Made by a program: the position numbers and the translations under genes. Under the pieces are notes generated by a model. The model was not told the DNA's origin. It did no database searches and worked only from the letters and a program-made list of their open reading frames with translations. A stretch of DNA of 48,121 bases from Clostridia bacterium (GTDB lineage: Bacteria; Bacillota; Clostridia; Christensenellales; Borkfalkiaceae), in assembly GCA_900769545.1 (NCBI GenBank), contig CAAGGZ010000029.1:1-48121 (forward strand), read 5' to 3'. This document shows positions 39,313 to 46,918 of this stretch, one piece after another (within the stretch, counting starts at the first letter, position 1; each line of letters opens with the position of its first letter).

Positions 39313-42129
39313 ATGAAAGAAGAAATTGTTGTAAAAGGCGCGAAAGAGAATAATTTAAAAAACGTAAATCTTACCATTCCCCGTAATAAACTGACGGTTT
39401 TTACGGGGCTTTCGGGTAGCGGTAAATCCACGCTTGCGTTTGATACGATTTTTGCCGAAGGTCAAAGACGGTATGTGGAGAGTTTGTCTTCCTATGCCCG
39501 TCAGTTTTTAGGGCAAATGGAAAAACCGGACGTGGAGAGTATTGACGGGCTTTCGCCTGCCATATCCATTGACCAAAAAACAACGTCGAGAAACCCTCGT
39601 TCCACAGTGGGTACGGTAACGGAAATTTATGACTATTTCCGTCTTTTATTCGCGCGTATAGGTACGCCGCACTGTCCAAAATGCGGTAGAGAAATTCGCC
39701 GTCAGACAGTAGATGAAATTTGCGATAGAGTGATGGCGATGCCCGAGGGGAGCAAAATTCTTGTCAACGCTCCCGTTGTGCGTGGCAGAAAAGGTGAGTA
39801 TATAAAAGAGCTAAACGCCTTTAAAAAGAGCGGTTACGGCAGAGTAAAAATTGACGGAATCGTTTACGACTTGCAGGAAGAAATCAAGCTGGAAAAGAAT
39901 ATCAAGCACAACATTTCCGTTGTCATCGATAGGTTGATTATCAAGCCCGGTATTCAAAAACGTTTGACGGACAGCTTGGAGGCGGCGCTCAAGCTTGCAG
40001 ATGGGCTTGTTGTAATTGATTGCGAGGGTGAAGAAGATTTGTATTCGGTTAATTACGCTTGTCCTGATTGCGGTATTTCATTGGAAGAAATCGAGCCGCG
40101 TATGTTTTCGTTTAATACCGTGTATGGGGCTTGCCCGACTTGTTCAGGACTTGGTTTTAAACAGTTTGTAGACCCCGATTTGATTTGTCCCGATAAAAAT
40201 AAAACGCTCCGTGAAGGAGCGATGAGGGTTACAGGTTGGAATTTAGGCTCCAATTCTATGGCTTTGATGGAGCTTTCCGCTCTTTCCAAAGCGTACGGTT
40301 TTTCCTTGGACGTACCCGTGAAAGAGTTATCCCCCGAAGTGTACGATATTCTTATGTATGGCAGCGATAGAGCGGTGGATATGCAGTATCAAACCCGTTC
40401 GTTTTCGGGGAGCTTCAAAAAAACTTGGGAAGGGTACGTGAATAATTTGCAACGCAGGTACGCCAACTCCACTTCCGACGGCGTGAAGAGCGATATCGAA
40501 CGCTTGATGCGTAATGCGCCTTGCGACGGTTGCGGTGGGAAGCGTTTAAAAAAGGAAGCTCTTTCCGTGCACGTGGGAGGTAAAAATATTTGGGAATTGT
40601 GCGAAATGTCCGTGGATAAGCTGTGTGAGTTTATGGACGGCTTGATGGAACAGCTTACGCCGACGCAGCATTTGATTGCCGACGCAATCATCAAAGAAAT
40701 CAACAACCGTTTGGGATTTTTGCGCAACGTGGGCTTAAATTACCTTACCTTGACGCGCACCGCGGTGACCTTGTCGGGCGGCGAAAGTCAGCGTATTCGT
40801 CTTGCTACGCAGATTGGTAGTGCTCTGAGCGGCGTTTTGTATATCTTAGACGAGCCGAGTATCGGGCTCCACCAACGCGATAATGAAAAATTGCTCAATT
40901 CGTTGAAAGGCTTGCGTGATTTGGGGAATACGCTTATTGTCGTAGAACACGACGAGGATACGATGCGCGCGGCGGATTATATTGTTGATATTGGCCCGAA
41001 AGCAGGGGTTCACGGCGGTGAAGTCGTTGCCTGCGGCTCGCAGGAGCAAATTATGGCGGAGCCTCGCTCGATTACAGGGGATTATCTGGCAGGCAGACGA
41101 AAGATAGAAACGCCTGCGGTACGCGCAAAACCTAACGAAAAATGGCTGGAATTGTACGGTTGTAAGCAAAACAACTTGAAAAATATCGACGTGAAGGTAC
41201 CAGTGGGCTTGATTACGGCGGTAACGGGTGTTTCTGGGAGTGGTAAATCAAGTCTTGTGAATGAGATTGTATATCCTTTGCTTGCTAATACGCATAACGG
41301 GGCGAAACATAAGCTCGGTAATTATGATAAGGCGGACGGGGTGGAGTATTTCGATAAGGTGATTGCTATCGACCAATCTCCCATTGGCAGAACGCCACGC
41401 AGTAACCCTGCGACGTATACGGGCGTGTTCAACGCCATTCGCGATTTGTTTGCCATGACGCCTGACGCAAAAGAACGCGGCTATAAAGCAGGCAGGTTTT
41501 CCTTTAATATTTCGGGGGGCAGATGCGAGCATTGTTTTGGCGACGGTATTATCAAAATAGAAATGCACTTCCTGCCTGATATTTTCGTGCCTTGCGAGGT
41601 TTGCGGCGGCAGAAGATATAACCGTGAAACCTTGGAAGTAAAATATAAAGGTAAGAGCATTTCCGACGTTCTCGATATGACGGTGGAGGAAGCGTGTGAG
41701 TTTTTTGCGCCTGTACCTACCATTTATAATAAGATTAAGACCCTCAACGACGTGGGGTTGGGGTATATTAAGCTGGGGCAGAGCTCCACAACCCTTTCGG
41801 GCGGTGAAGCGCAGCGAGTCAAGCTCGCAACCGAGCTTTCCAAACGTTCCACAGGAAAAACCATGTATATTTTGGACGAGCCAACAACGGGTTTGCATAG
41901 CTACGACGTGGATAAATTGATTAAGATTTTGTTACAGCTTCGTGAGGGCGGTAATACCGTGTTGGTGATTGAGCACAATTTAGACGTTATTAAGACGGCG
42001 GACTATATCATTGACTTAGGGCCCGAGGGTGGTAACGGCGGCGGAATGATTGTTTGTCAAGGTACGCCCGAAGAGGTAGCGAAAGTGGAAGAAAGCTATA
42101 CAGGGCAGTTCCTAAAAAAGATTTTATAA
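39313..42129 (+). CDS. uvrA: Excinuclease ABC subunit A
   Basis: The 938-residue double ABC protein has Walker A motifs GLSGSGKS (32-39) and GVSGSGKS (639-646). Zinc-binding cysteine pairs are C250/C253 with C274/C277, and C738/C741 with C761/C764. Two signatures, LSGGESQRIRLA and LSGGEAQRVKLA, are each followed by an ILDEP Walker B. It recognises DNA damage as a dimer and loads UvrB. Full length; start supported by AAAGG. Second gene of the uvrBA pair. Confidence 0.98.
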   Translation: MKEEIVVKGAKENNLKNVNLTIPRNKLTVFTGLSGSGKSTLAFDTIFAEGQRRYVESLSSYARQFLGQMEKPDVESIDGLSPAISIDQKTTSRNPRSTVGTVTEIYDYFRLLFARIGTPHCPKCGREIRRQTVDEICDRVMAMPEGSKILVNAPVVRGRKGEYIKELNAFKKSGYGRVKIDGIVYDLQEEIKLEKNIKHNISVVIDRLIIKPGIQKRLTDSLEAALKLADGLVVIDCEGEEDLYSVNYACPDCGISLEEIEPRMFSFNTVYGACPTCSGLGFKQFVDPDLICPDKNKTLREGAMRVTGWNLGSNSMALMELSALSKAYGFSLDVPVKELSPEVYDILMYGSDRAVDMQYQTRSFSGSFKKTWEGYVNNLQRRYANSTSDGVKSDIERLMRNAPCDGCGGKRLKKEALSVHVGGKNIWELCEMSVDKLCEFMDGLMEQLTPTQHLIADAIIKEINNRLGFLRNVGLNYLTLTRTAVTLSGGESQRIRLATQIGSALSGVLYILDEPSIGLHQRDNEKLLNSLKGLRDLGNTLIVVEHDEDTMRAADYIVDIGPKAGVHGGEVVACGSQEQIMAEPRSITGDYLAGRRKIETPAVRAKPNEKWLELYGCKQNNLKNIDVKVPVGLITAVTGVSGSGKSSLVNEIVYPLLANTHNGAKHKLGNYDKADGVEYFDKVIAIDQSPIGRTPRSNPATYTGVFNAIRDLFAMTPDAKERGYKAGRFSFNISGGRCEHCFGDGIIKIEMHFLPDIFVPCEVCGGRRYNRETLEVKYKGKSISDVLDMTVEEACEFFAPVPTIYNKIKTLNDVGLGYIKLGQSSTTLSGGEAQRVKLATELSKRSTGKTMYILDEPTTGLHSYDVDKLIKILLQLREGGNTVLVIEHNLDVIKTADYIIDLGPEGGNGGGMIVCQGTPEEVAKVEESYTGQFLKKIL

Positions 42130-42162
42130 GATTAAGTCTTAATAATATTAGGATTAAATCTC

Positions 42163-42202
42163 ATATATTAAAACGCGGCGATTTTGCCGCGTTTTAATAT
42201 AT
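42163..42202. terminator. Bidirectional terminator after uvrA
   Basis: ATATATTAAAACGCGGC (42163-42179) pairs perfectly with GCCGCGTTTTAATATAT (42186-42202), 17 bp, between the convergent uvrA and tandem-HTH genes. Confidence 0.9.
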
Positions 42203-42207
42203 GCTAA

Positions 42208-42639
42208 TTATTTTATTCGTCCAATCAAATAATCTACCGAACACTCGAAATAGGAGGCAAGGCGGATCAATGTATCCGTTGAGGGTTGCGCTTTTCCGCT
42301 CAACCATTTATATAAAACAGAAGAGGAGACGGGCAATTCTTTGACAAGTTGCATTTGCGAGATTTTTCGTTCGGAAAGCATGACTCGTAATCTTTCCGAA
42401 AAAGGCGGAAGAATATGCAGTCGTTCCTCTGTGTGTATGTCGGCAATTCCTAATAAATAATCAGCCGAGCAGTTAAAATAATATAATAACGCAGTGAAAT
42501 AGGCATAGGACGGCGTGTGTTTTTCAGAAAGAAATTCTGAAATGTTGGAGCGGTTTATCCCTGTTTCTTTCGCTAAATCAGATTGCGAAAGATTTTTCTC
42601 CTGCATATATTCTTGTAATCGTTGAGAAAGTTTCGACAT
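42208..42639 (-). CDS. XRE-family regulator with two HTH domains
   Basis: The 143-residue protein consists of two lambda-repressor-like HTH units in tandem: residues about 6-62 (LSQSDLAKETGINRSNISEF, ending FNCSADYLLGIA) and about 81-140 (ISQMQLVKELPVSSSVLYKW, ending FECSVDYLIGRIK). The parallel endings CSADYLLGI and CSVDYLIGR show internal duplication. Most XRE proteins have one HTH per chain, so this one could bind direct repeats as a monomer. It is divergent from the 50-residue gene at 42770 with a shared inverted repeat in between. Confidence 0.85.
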   Translation of the reverse strand: MSKLSQRLQEYMQEKNLSQSDLAKETGINRSNISEFLSEKHTPSYAYFTALLYYFNCSADYLLGIADIHTEERLHILPPFSERLRVMLSERKISQMQLVKELPVSSSVLYKWLSGKAQPSTDTLIRLASYFECSVDYLIGRIK

Positions 42640-42677
42640 AATTCACCAAACAAAGACATTCTTCTACAAAATAAGAT

Positions 42678-42729
42678 ACTCTCTTTTTAGAACAAACAGT
42701 TGAAATGTCGATATAGAGAGTGGTATAAT
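42678..42729 (+). promoter_or_regulatory. Promoter and inverted repeat upstream of the 50-aa gene
   Basis: TTGAAA (42700-42705), 18 bp, TATAAT (42724-42729). ACTCTCT (42678-42684) and AGAGAGT (42715-42721) are inverted copies that bracket the -35 and reach the -10, a plausible operator for the divergent tandem-HTH protein. Confidence 0.6.
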
Positions 42730-42769
42730 GGTATTACGACGTCGAAAGAAAAACAAAGGAGTAGAAATT

Positions 42770-42922
42770 ATGCAAACAATTCAAAAAGAAGATCTTGTAT
42801 TGGAAATAAAGGAAGCAATTCGAGATGTTTTTGTGGCGAAGGTAGAAATGGCGCAGGAAACAGTACTGTTAACATTTTTAAACGGGCAAAGATTTCAAAT
42901 AGAAATAAAAGAAATTCTTTAA
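42770..42922 (+). CDS. Small protein of unknown function (50 aa)
   Basis: ATG 42770 follows AAAGGAGTAGAAATT, an excellent binding site, and a consensus promoter; an ATG at 42728 lies in the -10 box and is not used. The peptide starts MQTIQKEDLVLEIKEAIRDV and ends FLNGQRFQIEIKEIL: an acidic helix followed by two predicted strands. No signal or membrane segment, no family recognised. A 13-bp terminator follows. Its promoter, terminator and divergent regulator make it a real gene, probably a regulated small effector or partner protein. Confidence 0.7.
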   Translation: MQTIQKEDLVLEIKEAIRDVFVAKVEMAQETVLLTFLNGQRFQIEIKEIL

Positions 42923-42927
42923 AAACG

Positions 42928-42959
42928 CAACAGCGAGGAGCTTGAACTCCTCGCTGTTG
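42928..42959. terminator. Bidirectional terminator
   Basis: CAACAGCGAGGAG (42928-42940) pairs perfectly with CTCCTCGCTGTTG (42947-42959). Between the convergent 50-aa gene and veg, with a T-run on the minus side. Confidence 0.88.
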
Positions 42960-43199
42960 TTATAATCTCTTAATTTTTACGTTTCCGCACAGTACGTCGG
43001 AATAAGAATACGCCGTTTTTCCTAAAAAGCCTTCGTCGTCGGGCTTGACGGTGAAAAGAGCGGGGTATATTCCTGATAACACGCCCGAATAGTGCATCGA
43101 TTTGTTTCTGCCTAAGTTGATTTTTACCGCTACCCGTTGCGCGGCGCAATCTTTTACCATTTGTTTGACGTCTTTGATATTCTTGGTCGGTTTAATCAT
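42960..43199 (-). CDS. veg: Veg family protein
   Basis: Start placed at ATG 43199 (GGGAG upstream): the product is then 79 residues, close to Bacillus Veg (about 86). A longer frame to 43256 overlaps a likely promoter (TGTCAA and TATAAA on the minus strand) and lacks a binding site. The family pattern is clear: NIKDVKQMVKDCAAQRVAVKIN, LGRNKSMHYSGVL, YPALFTVKPDDE, and AYSYSDVLCGNVKI at the end. Veg is highly expressed in Bacillus and is reported to promote biofilm formation. It is next to ispE in many Firmicutes, as here. Confidence 0.85.
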   Translation of the reverse strand: MIKPTKNIKDVKQMVKDCAAQRVAVKINLGRNKSMHYSGVLSGIYPALFTVKPDDEGFLGKTAYSYSDVLCGNVKIKRL

Positions 43200-43293
43200 A
43201 GAAAAAGTATGCTCCCAAAATTTGGTTTTTATACATATTCTTTTTTTATTTGACATAGGATAAACAGGAATAAAAGAAAGGAGTGTGCGTATT

Positions 43294-44775
43294 ATGAAAC
43301 CGCAATATGAAACATATCGCTACGTTGGCGAAATTTGTCGATTAAAGAGTCAATCCATTGTGGAGTGTCGGCTCCCCGGGACGGAAATCAGCGGAGTGTT
43401 GGCTCTGCAAGCGACGGCTGTGCCTACGGAGTGCGGCTGCACGGACGGAGAAGTACATTACGGCGGCAAGGTCGTTTTGGGCATCGTCTATGAGGATGGC
43501 GAAAAGAAAATTTGCCGCGCGGAGCGCGGCGCGGAGTTTTTCCACAAAGCCGAAGGGAAGGACGTTACGCCTGCCTGTTTTGCCAAGGCGTTGCTTTCGG
43601 CGGAAAACGTTACTTATCGCAGGGAAGGCTCGGGCTTGTACGTGACTATTGTTATAGACGCGGAATTGCCTGTGTATGGTAATAAGCAAATCGAATATCT
43701 TTCGGGCGGCGAGGGTTTAATCTGCAAAAAGGAACAGCTCTGTATTTGTAAAACGTTGTGCGTTTCGGGAGAAACCGAAGCGGAAGACGAGTTTGAGACG
43801 GAAAACGTCGGGGATATTTTGCTGCATAGCGAAAACGCAGTGGTTAGCGCCGTTACGGCGAAAGACGGACAAATCGAAGTGGAAGGGGAGCTCAACCTCA
43901 ACATTTGCGTGTTGAAGGGGGATGAGTCGGTTTGTTCTTACGAGAGGTTGTTGCCTTTCCGTATGCAAATTCCCTGCGACGAAGCGTTTGGCGAAGCGAC
44001 CGCTTGGGCGCGAGTGCGCGTCAAATCCGCTCGGTTAGAAGCAGGTGTGGACGAAGAAAAAAACAAGAGCAAAATTCTTTTTTCCTATTGTCTTTCCGCC
44101 GACTGTTTTTTGAATGTAAAAGAGAGTTTTTCCGTGGTCTTAGACGCATTCTCGTCAGATTGCGAAACGACGTTAAAAGAGCGAAAGGACGGGGGCAGGT
44201 ATTTGATGAGGCTTGTAAAACGCACCGAACGAGTGGGTGGAAACGCTATGCTTTCCCCTGCTTTGGACGGAGAATACGCGTTGCAGGCGGCGGTGTTGCC
44301 TCGCGCGGAGCTTACCTGCCGTAAAACGGAGCGCGGAATGGAAGCGGAAGGCGTTATTTCGGCAGACGTGCTGCTCCTTGGCGCGGATGGCAGTCATCGC
44401 GCGGCGAAGCTGGATATGCCCGTTTCGCTCCCCGTGGATACGGAGGGGGATTGTACGGAAGTAGATTGCATTGTTTGCGGACTCAACGTGCGACGTAAAA
44501 AGAGCGGCGAAACGGAAGCGGAAGCGACGTTGAAGCTCTCTTTAAAGAGCTTTGGCGAGCAGTCGTGGTCGTATATTTCCGAATTGGAGGAAGGGGAAAA
44601 ACGAGAGGAAAGCGATAGCGCATTTTCCTTGTTTATTCCTCGGATTGGCGAAAATTTATGGGAAGTAGCGAAGCGGCTGGGGTGCGCTCCTGAGGATTTG
44701 GAAAAGAGTAATCCTGAACTGGAGTTCCCTGTCAAAGAGGGTAATCGTATATTCGTTTATCGGCAGGTTAAGTGA
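43294..44775 (+). CDS. SPOCS (DUF3794) and LysM domain protein
   Basis: Start placed at ATG 43294 (AAGGAG 10 bases upstream); the GTG at 43285 is too close. The 493-residue protein has two or three SPOCS/DUF3794 units (about 10-140, 150-290, 310-440) of the kind found in clostridial spore-coat and morphogenetic proteins, and a C-terminal LysM domain (about 447-493: IPRIGENLWEVAKRLGCAPEDLEKSNPEL in parts, such as ENLWEVAKRLGC). LysM binds peptidoglycan or N-acetylglucosamine. The veg / DUF3794-LysM / ispE order is a known clostridial arrangement and suggests a sporulating ancestry. Confidence 0.88.
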   Translation: MKPQYETYRYVGEICRLKSQSIVECRLPGTEISGVLALQATAVPTECGCTDGEVHYGGKVVLGIVYEDGEKKICRAERGAEFFHKAEGKDVTPACFAKALLSAENVTYRREGSGLYVTIVIDAELPVYGNKQIEYLSGGEGLICKKEQLCICKTLCVSGETEAEDEFETENVGDILLHSENAVVSAVTAKDGQIEVEGELNLNICVLKGDESVCSYERLLPFRMQIPCDEAFGEATAWARVRVKSARLEAGVDEEKNKSKILFSYCLSADCFLNVKESFSVVLDAFSSDCETTLKERKDGGRYLMRLVKRTERVGGNAMLSPALDGEYALQAAVLPRAELTCRKTERGMEAEGVISADVLLLGADGSHRAAKLDMPVSLPVDTEGDCTEVDCIVCGLNVRRKKSGETEAEATLKLSLKSFGEQSWSYISELEEGEKREESDSAFSLFIPRIGENLWEVAKRLGCAPEDLEKSNPELEFPVKEGNRIFVYRQVK

Positions 44776-44812
44776 AAATTTGCAAAAAGAATGGAAAAAC
44801 GCCTGTAAAATA

Positions 44813-44841
44813 TTGAAATTTCGTAAAAAATATGCTACAAT
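44813..44841 (+). promoter_or_regulatory. Promoter upstream of ispE
   Basis: TTGAAA (44813-44818), 17 bp, TACAAT (44836-44841). The predicted start lies immediately before a terminator hairpin. Confidence 0.6.
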
Positions 44842-44854
44842 AAAATAAGAAGGT

Positions 44855-44886
44855 ATGCGGCAAGGCTCTTCCTTGCCGCATTTTTT
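44855..44886 (+). terminator. Terminator or attenuator directly before ispE
   Basis: ATGCGGCAAGG (44855-44865) pairs perfectly with CCTTGCCGCAT (44871-44881) and TTTTT follows. It ends only 5 bases before the ispE start codon. Confidence 0.8.
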
Positions 44887-44891
44887 GAAGA

Positions 44892-45827
44892 ATGAATTCG
44901 GTAAAACTCAAATCGTATGCAAAAGTAAATTTGACGTTGGAGATCGTTGGACTGGAAAACGGGTATCATCTATTGGATTCCTTGGTTTGCAGTATCGACG
45001 TTTTCGACACACTGATTTTAAAGAAGCGAAAGGATACTTTAAGCTCCGTTACTATGCACGGTTTGGGCAGCGAGGGTATTCCGCCTGAGAAAAACAACGC
45101 CTTAAAAGCGGCGGAGACTTTTAGTCAAAAGTTTGCCACAAACGGCGCGGATATTACCGTTTTTAAAGACATTCCCATCGGCGCAGGGCTTGGCGGCTCG
45201 TCCGCGGACATTTCAGGGGTCTTGAACGGTATGGCGAAACTGTACGGCGTTGAGGACAAGGCGGCGCTGAAAGAGCTTGCGGACTCTCTTGGCAGCGATA
45301 CGGGCTTTATGCTGACGGGCGGTTTTGCGCGTATGCAGGGCAGAGGAGAAAAAGTAACGCCGTTGAACGTTGATACAACGCTGAATATGTTGTTACTTTG
45401 TCCCACTTCTTCGGTGTCGGCAGGGGCGTGTTACCGCGCGTATGACGAGAGAGGGATAAGTAATCCAAATTGCGGCTCAATAACGGAACAGGCGATTGCC
45501 GCATTGTCGCAAAAAACACAAAATGACGTGGGCAGGTACGTGATGAACGACCTTTTCGAGCCTGCCGCAAGTCTCAACGACGACGTAAAAATTGCCTATG
45601 AGGAGCTGTTGTCTTTTTCGCCGCTCGGCGTGGTGATGACGGGCTCCGGAAGTTGCGTAGTGGGATTGTTTGAGACAAGGGAGCTTTGTCAATGGGCGCA
45701 GAGCCGTTATAAAGGAAAATTTAAAGCAATCGTCGCGAAGAGCGTTTTGCCTGATTATGCAGGGAAAAAACGTTGGAGGAATCCGTTTAAATTGAGCGAT
45801 GAAGAGCTTGAAATGATAGAAAGTTAA
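44892..45827 (+). CDS. ispE: 4-diphosphocytidyl-2-C-methyl-D-erythritol kinase
   Basis: The 311-residue GHMP kinase has SYAKVNLTLEI at the start, the ATP loop PIGAGLGGSSADISG at about 94-108, and GVVMTGSGSCVVGLF near 250. It phosphorylates CDP-ME in the non-mevalonate isoprenoid pathway. The C-terminus has an extra basic/acidic tail (KKRWRNPFKLSDEELEMIES) beyond the usual end. Only GAAG precedes the ATG, and a terminator stem ends 5 bases upstream, so initiation is likely weak or controlled. Confidence 0.93.
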   Translation: MNSVKLKSYAKVNLTLEIVGLENGYHLLDSLVCSIDVFDTLILKKRKDTLSSVTMHGLGSEGIPPEKNNALKAAETFSQKFATNGADITVFKDIPIGAGLGGSSADISGVLNGMAKLYGVEDKAALKELADSLGSDTGFMLTGGFARMQGRGEKVTPLNVDTTLNMLLLCPTSSVSAGACYRAYDERGISNPNCGSITEQAIAALSQKTQNDVGRYVMNDLFEPAASLNDDVKIAYEELLSFSPLGVVMTGSGSCVVGLFETRELCQWAQSRYKGKFKAIVAKSVLPDYAGKKRWRNPFKLSDEELEMIES

Positions 45828-45846
45828 AAGTAAAGGGAGAAATAAA

Positions 45847-46830
45847 ATGGAAGAAAGAATTGTTGACGACGAATACGGCAGAGGCATTCGTTTAAAGAAG
45901 ACGAAAGACGGCTATGTAGACGTCACGGACGAGCTTGCGCCCGAAACGGACGCAGAAGAAGTGGAAGAAAGCGGCGATGAAGTGGCTTTTGAATTTCCCG
46001 ATTTGGAGCAGGACGAACAGGACGAGGATTTGATTGGGCTTACGCCCGAACAGCTCGCGGAGAAAATGCGAGAACGCGAGGAAGAGCTTGCGCAGCGTAA
46101 GGCAGAATGTGAGATTATCTGCGCCGAAGCGGACGCATTGTACGGCGTGGAAGATTACGAAATGGCGGCGGAAAAGTACGAAGAAGCGACGAAGCTCGTT
46201 ATGGTAGAAGAGGACGAAGCGTTGGCTTCGCGCGCAAGAATCGGGTATTGGAAGGCAAGAACGGAAAATTTTACCAATCCCGATGAATTTGTCGTAGATT
46301 ACGTGGAATACGGCGTGGAAAATTTCGAATATGACGTTGGCTATGAAGCGATGATGAAAATTAAAATGGAATACAACGACGTGTTCAAAAAACGTATGGA
46401 GGAGCTTTGCGAAGAGGAAGAACCTCTTTGCAGAAGCGTAAAAGAAAAGCAAGAAAAACGCCGTGTGTTCTTAAAAGAACGCTTAAAAAATCGTTTGCTT
46501 GTCTTTTTCATTTCGCTTATTCCGATGGTTGCCGCGCTTGTGTTTGCGCTTAATTTTGGTTTGAAGATTACCAGCGCGCCCGATATGCGTTACGTAATGC
46601 CTACGGTTATCAGCGGCGTTGTTTGGTTTGTGTTGTTTTTGGTGTTTGTTGTATGCAGCAACAAGCTCATCAATGCAATTCGTATGCGTAAAGCGAACGA
46701 GAGCTTGGATTCCACAGAAGAAGGCGAACGTCTTGTAGAAATCCGCAACTTGAAGGAATTGTATAAATTTGTATTGGAATTTGGCGAAGAAGAACATTCC
46801 TGTTCTTGTTGCGGCGGTTGTTGTCATTGA
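45847..46830 (+). CDS. Membrane protein with acidic N-terminus and cysteine-rich tail
   Basis: The 327-residue protein starts at ATG 45847 (AAGGGAG upstream). Its N-terminal half is very acidic and helical, with a probable coiled coil (about 65-100, TPEQLAEKMREREEELAQRK) and a TPR-like helical pair (ALYGVEDYEMAAEKYEEATK). Two membrane helices follow (about 220-242 and 253-277), then a short cytoplasmic part ending in CSCCGGCCH with five cysteines (319, 321, 322, 325, 326). Such a tail could bind metal or be lipidated. No family recognised. It lies 19 bp after ispE and is probably co-transcribed. Confidence 0.75.
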   Translation: MEERIVDDEYGRGIRLKKTKDGYVDVTDELAPETDAEEVEESGDEVAFEFPDLEQDEQDEDLIGLTPEQLAEKMREREEELAQRKAECEIICAEADALYGVEDYEMAAEKYEEATKLVMVEEDEALASRARIGYWKARTENFTNPDEFVVDYVEYGVENFEYDVGYEAMMKIKMEYNDVFKKRMEELCEEEEPLCRSVKEKQEKRRVFLKERLKNRLLVFFISLIPMVAALVFALNFGLKITSAPDMRYVMPTVISGVVWFVLFLVFVVCSNKLINAIRMRKANESLDSTEEGERLVEIRNLKELYKFVLEFGEEEHSCSCCGGCCH

Positions 46831-46841
46831 TAAATCCTTTT

Positions 46842-46877
46842 AACGGAGTGAAGATTTCTTCGCTCCGTTTGTTTTTT
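46842..46877 (+). terminator. Terminator after the cysteine-tail protein
   Basis: AACGGAGTGAAG (46842-46853) pairs perfectly with CTTCGCTCCGTT (46858-46869), then TGTTTTTTT. Confidence 0.85.
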
Positions 46878-46879
46878 TC

Positions 46880-46909
46880 TTGCTTTTACCTCTTGGTTCG
46901 TGGTATAAT
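46880..46909 (+). promoter_or_regulatory. Promoter of the ABC exporter
   Basis: TTGCTT (46880-46885), 18 bp, TATAAT (46904-46909). The transcript would start near 46916, about 3 bases before the ATG. Confidence 0.5.
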
Positions 46910-46918
46910 AAAAGAAAT

